This document shows, piece after piece, positions 6,584 through 11,313 of a stretch of 11,313 nucleotides of DNA. The notes beneath the pieces were generated by a model. The model worked only from the letters and a program-made list of their open reading frames with translations. It did no database searches and was not told the origin of the DNA. Source of the stretch: Syntrophomonadaceae bacterium (GTDB taxonomy: Bacteria > Bacillota > Syntrophomonadia > Syntrophomonadales > Syntrophomonadaceae); NCBI GenBank assembly GCA_028698695.1, contig JAQVWB010000043.1, positions 1 through 11,313 of the forward strand. Reading direction: 5' to 3'. The position numbers and the translations under genes were made by a program. Numbering within the stretch: the first letter of the stretch is position 1; every line of letters starts with the position of its first letter.

Positions 6584-7546
6584 TTAATCCTGTTTTTTTA
6601 TAGTATCAATTATTACGCGGGCCAGTTTATCAGGATGATGCCAGGCCACTTCATCATCGGATACCAAATCAGCCGCAATAATCTTCACCTTGCCATCATG
6701 AATCAGATCATAAACTGGTACCACTGGCTGAGCTTTTTCGGCTAAATACCGTTCCAAACGAGGCATATCTATTTTCCCCGAATTAACCACCATATAATTA
6801 AACAGGTCTGCTCCTATATGTTCAGCAATTACCTTTGAATGATCAGCTGCTGTAAAACCGTCAGTTTCTCCTTGTTCAGTCATTATGTTACTGATATAAA
6901 AAGTTACTGCTGACGAAGCCTTGATAGCATCAGTTACTCCATTTACGAGCAAATTGGGAATGATGCTGCTGTATAAACTCCCCGGTCCAACCACAATGGC
7001 ATCTGCCTCGGCGATAGCATTTAATGAGGCTGGGACCGGCTGACAATTATCAGGCATCAGATACAGGCGCTCTATGGAAGCCGGATATTCCCTGATAGCC
7101 GTCTCCCCATAAACGGTCGTGCCATCACGCATAGACGCAGCCAGGACTACTTGCTCCAGAGTTGCCGGTACCACTTTGCCCCGTACTTTCAAAACTTTGC
7201 TGACTTCTTCAATGGCTGATTCAAAATCCCCGGTAATCTCGGTCATGGCCACCAGCAATAAATTCCCCAGGCTGTGTCCTTTTAGACCGTCCCCTTCCAG
7301 AAAGCGATGCTGGAAAACTTTATCCATCAGATTTTCCGTTTCCGCCAGAGCCACCAGACAGGAGCGAATATCTCCGGGAGGCAGAACGCCCAATTGAGCC
7401 CGCAGCCTGCCTGAGCTGCCTCCATCGTCACTAACCGTAACCACGGCGGTCAACTGCGAAGTATATTCCTTTAACCCTTTCAGCAGCACCGATAAACCGG
7501 TTCCCCCGCCAATGACAACTATCTTAGGTTCAGATGCTTCTTTCAT
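6584..7546 (-). CDS. yvcK: YvcK/CofD-like gluconeogenesis factor
   Basis: YvcK proteins bind UDP-sugars such as UDP-GlcNAc, and in Bacillus are needed for growth on gluconeogenic carbon sources and for normal cell-wall synthesis. They share the fold of CofD, the 2-phospho-L-lactate transferase. The 320-residue product carries the nucleotide-binding loop VIGGGTGLSVLLKGLK (11-26), the conserved TVSDDGGSSGRLR (37-49) and PPGDIR (56-61), and a GPGSLYSSIIPNLLV segment near 187-201. All are family hallmarks. The ATG at 7546 directly abuts the rapZ stop (TAA-ATG), and its CGGAGG ribosome site sits inside the last codons of rapZ, so translation is probably coupled. The family and start are clear. Confidence 0.97.
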   Translation of the reverse strand: MKEASEPKIVVIGGGTGLSVLLKGLKEYTSQLTAVVTVSDDGGSSGRLRAQLGVLPPGDIRSCLVALAETENLMDKVFQHRFLEGDGLKGHSLGNLLLVAMTEITGDFESAIEEVSKVLKVRGKVVPATLEQVVLAASMRDGTTVYGETAIREYPASIERLYLMPDNCQPVPASLNAIAEADAIVVGPGSLYSSIIPNLLVNGVTDAIKASSAVTFYISNIMTEQGETDGFTAADHSKVIAEHIGADLFNYMVVNSGKIDMPRLERYLAEKAQPVVPVYDLIHDGKVKIIAADLVSDDEVAWHHPDKLARVIIDTIKKQD

Positions 7547-8443
7547 TTAATCCTCCGTTTTATACTTTGAAATATCTCTATGCCTTACAATTACTTTATA
7601 TCCCATATTCCTCAGCTGTTGGCCAATGTAATCAGTCAAAACCACCGAACGATGCTGACCACCGGTGCAACCAATAGCCACGGTCAGATTGGTCTTGCCC
7701 TCCTTTATATAATGGGGGATGAGGAATTTTAATAAACCGGTAAACCGACGGTTAAATGATTTCGTAATCGGTGAATCCAATACATACTTTATAACCTCCG
7801 AGTCCTCACCGGTCATGGTACGCATAACCGGATCATAAAACGGATTAGTTAAAAACCTTACATCAACAACAATATCCGCATCCATAGGCATACCAGCCTT
7901 ATAGCCAAAAGAGACCACGCTGATATCCATTCCGGCAGTCTCCCGCTGGCTGTACAATTGTTGTAATTTTTCTTTCAACGTTCGCAAATCCAGATTGGAA
8001 GTATCAATAATAACATTGGCCCGTCCACGTAGCTCTTCCAGCATCTCGCGCTCCAGCTTGATTGCCTCCATAAGGCTTTGATTCTCACTCAGCGGGTGCC
8101 GGCGCCGTGACTCTTTGAACCGTCTGATCAAAACTTCATCCGAGGCTTCCAGAAACATTATTTCCAGCGGAATCCCGGCATCCCGCATCTCATTTAATGC
8201 TTCGGCAAAATCTAGGAAAAACTCACCGCCGCGTACGTCAATAACCAGCGCTACTTTATCCAATTTCCCTTCCACCTGTAAAGTAAGCTCCACAAACTTG
8301 CTCAGTAAAACCGGGGGAAGATTATCCACACAATAATAACCCATATCCTCCAGATGATTAATCACCTGGGTTTTGCCGGCACCAGACAGGCCGGTAATTA
8401 TCAGGATATGCATAGCCTGGATTTCTTTGCCCAATGAGACCAT
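7547..8443 (-). CDS. rapZ: RapZ/YvcJ nucleotide-binding protein
   Basis: This family binds ATP/GTP through an N-terminal P-loop. In Escherichia coli it is an RNase adaptor controlling glucosamine-6-phosphate synthase, while in Bacillus YvcJ influences competence and works in the yvcK region. The Walker A motif GLSGAGKT is at 18-25 and the conserved VDNLPP at 39-44. The C-terminal signature GCTGGQHRS is at 258-266; residues here belong to the domain thought to sense GlcN6P. The 298-residue length counts from ATG 8443, where GGAGG is only about three bases away. An in-frame TTG at 8434 has better spacing, and ATG 8413 gives the compact start MHILIITG common in the family but has a poor ribosome site. 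The start overlaps the end of the PHP reading frame by about 43 bases. Confidence 0.95.
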   Translation of the reverse strand: MVSLGKEIQAMHILIITGLSGAGKTQVINHLEDMGYYCVDNLPPVLLSKFVELTLQVEGKLDKVALVIDVRGGEFFLDFAEALNEMRDAGIPLEIMFLEASDEVLIRRFKESRRRHPLSENQSLMEAIKLEREMLEELRGRANVIIDTSNLDLRTLKEKLQQLYSQRETAGMDISVVSFGYKAGMPMDADIVVDVRFLTNPFYDPVMRTMTGEDSEVIKYVLDSPITKSFNRRFTGLLKFLIPHYIKEGKTNLTVAIGCTGGQHRSVVLTDYIGQQLRNMGYKVIVRHRDISKYKTED

Positions 8444-9186
8444 CCCCCTCCGCCTTTACAGTTTACTACCTGACATTCGTCGATTGCCAACTTTTGCACC
8501 ATACTGCTGCCATACTGCAAATCGCCTACCGTCGATTGGAAATGAGCATCACTGTTAATAATGAAACTTGCTCCCAATCTCTGTGCCTTCATTATATCAG
8601 AAACTTTTGGGTGTTCATGTCCACAATTTATCTCAAACAAAACCTGATGTTTTATACAGGCCCGAGCCACTTCCTCAATATCAACCTCAAAAAACAAGCC
8701 GGGGTGAGAAATAATGTCCAGTTCCGCATGACGGGCAATAGTCTACACCGTTGCCCTGGTATTGGCATCTATCGCAATCTCGCGCTGCTTCCTGCCCAAA
8801 TGGCGCAGGGAATTCCGCAAAAAAATATCCCGCCCATCCTGTAAGGAAGTCGGCAGGGTATAGGGATGCAAGCCGGCAATCACCACATCCAGCTGCTGCA
8901 ATATGCTATCCGGTATATCCAGAGTGCCATCCAAATCACGAATATTGGCCTCTGCTCCCAGCAAAATATTTATATCCGGATATAAATACTTTAGACCCTC
9001 AACCTCCTCCTTCATATACAAATACTGCTCAGCAGACTTTACCCCAATAACTGCCACCAGCGGACCATGGTCTGTAATTGCAACTTCCGATAACCCACAG
9101 ACTCTGGCGGCTTCCACTATCTCTTTGATACTCTGACGCCCATCACTATTCCGGGAATGAGTATGATAATCCCCATAAAACCGCAT
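8401..9186 (-). pseudogene. PHP-domain metal-dependent phosphoesterase, interrupted by an in-frame TAG
   Basis: Reading through one TAG codon at 8743-8745 (codon 148) gives a 261-codon PHP-family protein, the usual length for YcdX-like enzymes. These are trinuclear-metal phosphoesterases. All expected ligands are present: H8 and H10 (YHTHS), H40 (TDHG), E79 (GAEA), H107 (GLHPY), H161 (SHPG), D213 and H215 (NSDAH). The last three lie beyond the TAG. There is no frameshift, and the codon after the TAG continues a normal family sequence. The start at ATG 9186 has AGGAGG ten bases upstream. The C-terminal end is odd: CKGGGGW is the translation of the rapZ ribosome site, and the frame overlaps rapZ. 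If the TAG stops translation, the 147-residue product lacks the second half of the metal site and is probably inactive. No ribosome site precedes the downstream half. Recent pseudogene, sequencing error and read-through remain open. Confidence 0.85.
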
Positions 9187-9279
9187 TTATACCATTCCTC
9201 CTGACCAGCAATACTACTCATAGCTTGCCCAGTCAGCAAAAAATCCTCCCCTTTGTCAGGGACGGTTCGAAACCACTTT

Positions 9280-10311
9280 CTATAACGCCAGTTGCTTTTT
9301 CAGGTAGTCGATTACTTTTACCGGGGTGGGGTTTATTCCGTATTCCAGAGCCAGATAAGTGCTGGCGTAGTCACCGGGATAAGTCAGACTGTAAAAACGG
9401 GCCAGCATTGATTCCCCCTGACTGTGAATTTCGATAATATCGTTTACCTTATCCTTAATAATTGAGCAGGTAATATCCATACGTTTTTTTACCTGCGGAT
9501 GGTCGTTGTCATCTCTCAGCAAAATAATAACCAGTTTCTTCAGTATCTCCTCCGGCACTTCAAAACCGACTATTTCATTATGGTTTAATTCCGGGAAAAC
9601 ATTATAATAAGCAGGGCACTTGCTATTTTCATTAATCTGGGCTTTCCAGCGCAGAGCAGCCGCTTCGGAAAAGCCTGATACTCCCCATATAACCGGGATA
9701 GCCCCTTTCAGTTTAAGGGCAACTGCTTTTGCCTGGTTCTCCGCTATGGAACTCTCCGGCTGCAGCCTCTGCCGCTGCTGTTGCAACACAGTTACAGTCT
9801 CCTGCAGCGCCTTTCGTCCGGTGGAAAATATGCCGATATCCTCCAGGAACATGACCACCGGTGCCAGCAAGAAACCAGTTGCTGCTCGGGGAACCAAATT
9901 TCCCGGCACTTTAATAACCGCAAATCCGTCCTGAGCTGCCATTTCCTGTAACTTTCCTCCGCTGGTGAGACAAATTATATCCGCCCCCTGGCTGCGGGCC
10001 TGATGATAGGCACTTATGGTTTCCTCGGTATTACCGGAATAACTGATAGCAATAAACAGCGTGCTGCGGTTTACAAAATGAGGGATAGTATAATCACGGT
10101 TAACTATCACCGGAACAGTGGATTGTTCCAGAGCCATGGTACGCAGAATGTCTCCCCCGATGGCTGACCCGCCCATACCGGAAACTACAATACTATTGTA
10201 ATTTTTGCGATAGCGATCCACGAAATCAAATTTCATTTCCAGACTGGAAGCAAACTGTTCCGGCAATCCATACAAATAACTCAACATAGTATCCGCTGAC
10301 ATATCGTTCAA
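9280..10311 (-). CDS. Bifunctional phosphoglucose/phosphomannose isomerase
   Basis: Cytosolic SIS-fold enzyme that interconverts glucose-6-phosphate, mannose-6-phosphate and fructose-6-phosphate. The 343-residue length fits the archaeal/clostridial bifunctional PGI/PMI family and not the much longer classical PGI. The first SIS domain shows SGMGGSAIGGDILR (44-57) and the phosphate-binding SYSGNTEET (90-98). R142 in VPRAATGFLLAP, E228 in NENSK and H244 in ELNHNE match the catalytic Arg, Glu and His of this family. The second, C-terminal domain ends with YGINPTPVKVIDYLKK. I use TTG 10311 because GGAGG lies nine bases upstream; the next ATG (10302) would be 18 bases from it. It follows the ROK kinase by 61 AT-rich bases and precedes the PHP gene by 93, so all three are probably in one transcript. 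Confidence 0.93.
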   Translation of the reverse strand: MNDMSADTMLSYLYGLPEQFASSLEMKFDFVDRYRKNYNSIVVSGMGGSAIGGDILRTMALEQSTVPVIVNRDYTIPHFVNRSTLFIAISYSGNTEETISAYHQARSQGADIICLTSGGKLQEMAAQDGFAVIKVPGNLVPRAATGFLLAPVVMFLEDIGIFSTGRKALQETVTVLQQQRQRLQPESSIAENQAKAVALKLKGAIPVIWGVSGFSEAAALRWKAQINENSKCPAYYNVFPELNHNEIVGFEVPEEILKKLVIILLRDDNDHPQVKKRMDITCSIIKDKVNDIIEIHSQGESMLARFYSLTYPGDYASTYLALEYGINPTPVKVIDYLKKQLAL

Positions 10312-10372
10312 ATTAAACTACCTCCGGTTCAAATTATTATTTAAAACTTTGATTTTCCAACATTATTTTTAA

Positions 10373-11313
10373 CTATTCAAACCCCCATATTCCCCCGGCA
10401 GCCAGACATCCATATAAAACAATGTCCCCTCCCAGGCGGGTAATTTCTATTTTTACTCCCGGGCGATGCATGGAAAAAACCCGTGCTTTAACTTCTTCCT
10501 CAATACCCTCAAAAATCAAATCTTTCATCCCCTGCACAACCCCACCACCCAATACTATAATATCCGGATTAAAAATATGCACCAGATTAGCCAAAGTTAA
10601 TTGCAAAGCCTCTCGAAAATTGGCCACCAGCCGGCAGGCATCGCTATCTCCCTGACGCGCAGCTATAGCAACCTCTTTTGCCGTAATCACTCCATCATTG
10701 ACCAGAGATTGCAGGCAAGCTCCCCGTCCCTGCTCCACTAATTCGCGGGCCTGAATGGCCAGAGCCGTACCTGAAATAATGGTTTCCGTACATCCTCTGC
10801 GCCCGCAGTTGCACTGTCTGCCCCGGGGATCAATTACCATGTGGCCGATTTCCCCGGCACCGCCGATGCTGCCCCGATAAAGCTCTCCATTTATAATGAT
10901 ACCGGCACCTACACCGGTACTTAAAGTAACATACAGCAGATTGGGATAGCGTTTCATTTGGCCGAAATGATACTCGCCCAGCGCCGCCATGGCCACATCA
11001 TGTTCAACTACTGTTGGCCAACCCAGACGCTTCTCCAATTCCTGACGCAAAGCAAATTCCTGCCACGCTAAATTGGGTGAGTCATAAATTATGCCCTCCG
11101 GATAAGCAACCGGCCCCGGTGCGCCTACCGCTACCCCAATTACCTGATCGTCAGCTATATTATTATCCGCCATGATTTTCCGAACGCGTAATACCATCTC
11201 ATCTACAGCCACTTCAGGATGGCACTGAATTGGTGTAGGGAACTGTATCCGGGCCAACAAATCACCAGAGGTCCTGCCTGCACCAACCAGGGTTTTGGTA
11301 GCTCCCAAATCAA
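10373..11313 (-). CDS. ROK-family sugar kinase (glucokinase-like), 5' end outside the window
   Basis: ROK kinases phosphorylate glucose or related hexoses with ATP. The reading frame continues through the right edge of the window. The first visible codons give DLGATK, the N-terminal phosphate-binding loop, so only a few residues are missing. The ROK zinc motif CNCGRRGCTE follows GEIGHMVIDPRGRQ, with the sugar-contacting E and H in GEIGH. The adenine/phosphate loop STGVGAGIIINGELYRG and the C-terminal DIIVLGGGVVQGM are also present. The catalytic aspartate is in VEHDVAMAALGE; the Asn usual before that Asp in glucokinases is His here. There is no N-terminal helix-turn-helix in the visible part, so this is the kinase type and not a repressor. 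The downstream isomerase supports a hexose-phosphate role; substrate identity is inferred. Confidence 0.92.
   Translation of the reverse strand, partial: DLGATKTLVGAGRTSGDLLARIQFPTPIQCHPEVAVDEMVLRVRKIMADNNIADDQVIGVAVGAPGPVAYPEGIIYDSPNLAWQEFALRQELEKRLGWPTVVEHDVAMAALGEYHFGQMKRYPNLLYVTLSTGVGAGIIINGELYRGSIGGAGEIGHMVIDPRGRQCNCGRRGCTETIISGTALAIQARELVEQGRGACLQSLVNDGVITAKEVAIAARQGDSDACRLVANFREALQLTLANLVHIFNPDIIVLGGGVVQGMKDLIFEGIEEEVKARVFSMHRPGVKIEITRLGGDIVLYGCLAAGGIWGFE

Noticed and set aside
8401..8697. Separate 98-residue gene starting at TTG 8697
   Set aside because: It is in the same frame as the upstream PHP segment, has no ribosome site, and carries the C-terminal PHP metal ligands, so it is the second half of one interrupted gene.

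Overview
The window looks like a chromosomal segment of a clostridial-type Firmicute. The right three quarters carries a conserved Firmicutes gene order on the minus strand: RapZ/YvcJ, YvcK and WhiA. These are preceded by sugar-phosphate genes and followed by rpoN (sigma-54). The secreted proteins on the left combine a signal peptide with Ig-like, copper-amine-oxidase-N or MORN modules, as is common in Clostridia and Paenibacillus-like bacteria. A syntrophomonad or related clostridium is my guess from gene order; no marker in the window fixes the genus.

Left, accessory part (1-4186). Positions 1-320 are AT-rich and non-coding and hold a degenerate hairpin repeat that may belong to a MITE-like element. 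A 508-residue DNA-binding protein (minus strand, 321-1847) has an N-terminal XRE-like helix-turn-helix and a long C-terminal part that I do not recognise. It is divergent from two plus-strand genes for exported proteins: a two-domain Ig-like (Big_2-type) protein (2100-2972), and a protein that joins a copper-amine-oxidase-N module to about six MORN-like repeats (3077-4012). The shared intergenic region holds a near-consensus sigma-54 (-24/-12) site pointing at the regulator, plus direct and inverted repeats that could be operators. Between the two exported-protein genes lies a second copy of the first gene's leader, followed by a 10-12 codon dead-end reading frame. It looks like the relic of a duplicated gene start. 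A strong intrinsic terminator (4019-4058) closes this block.

Right, core part (4187-11313), all minus strand. Transcription enters from the right with a ROK-family sugar kinase, cut by the window edge, and a bifunctional phosphoglucose/phosphomannose isomerase. These are followed by a PHP-domain phosphoesterase, rapZ, yvcK, whiA and rpoN. RapZ, YvcK and WhiA link carbon and cell-wall precursor state to growth and division. The kinase and isomerase feed glucose-6-P/fructose-6-P, so the cluster has a consistent metabolic theme. RpoN is the last gene before convergent accessory DNA.

The most striking single observation is that the PHP gene is cut by one in-frame TAG codon (8743-8745). The same frame continues, and all the expected metal-ligand residues are retained on both sides. 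It is therefore a very recent pseudogene, a sequencing error, or a read-through case. The most speculative but potentially new unit is the left block: an uncharacterised regulator, possibly under sigma-54, divergent from two exported repeat-domain proteins.
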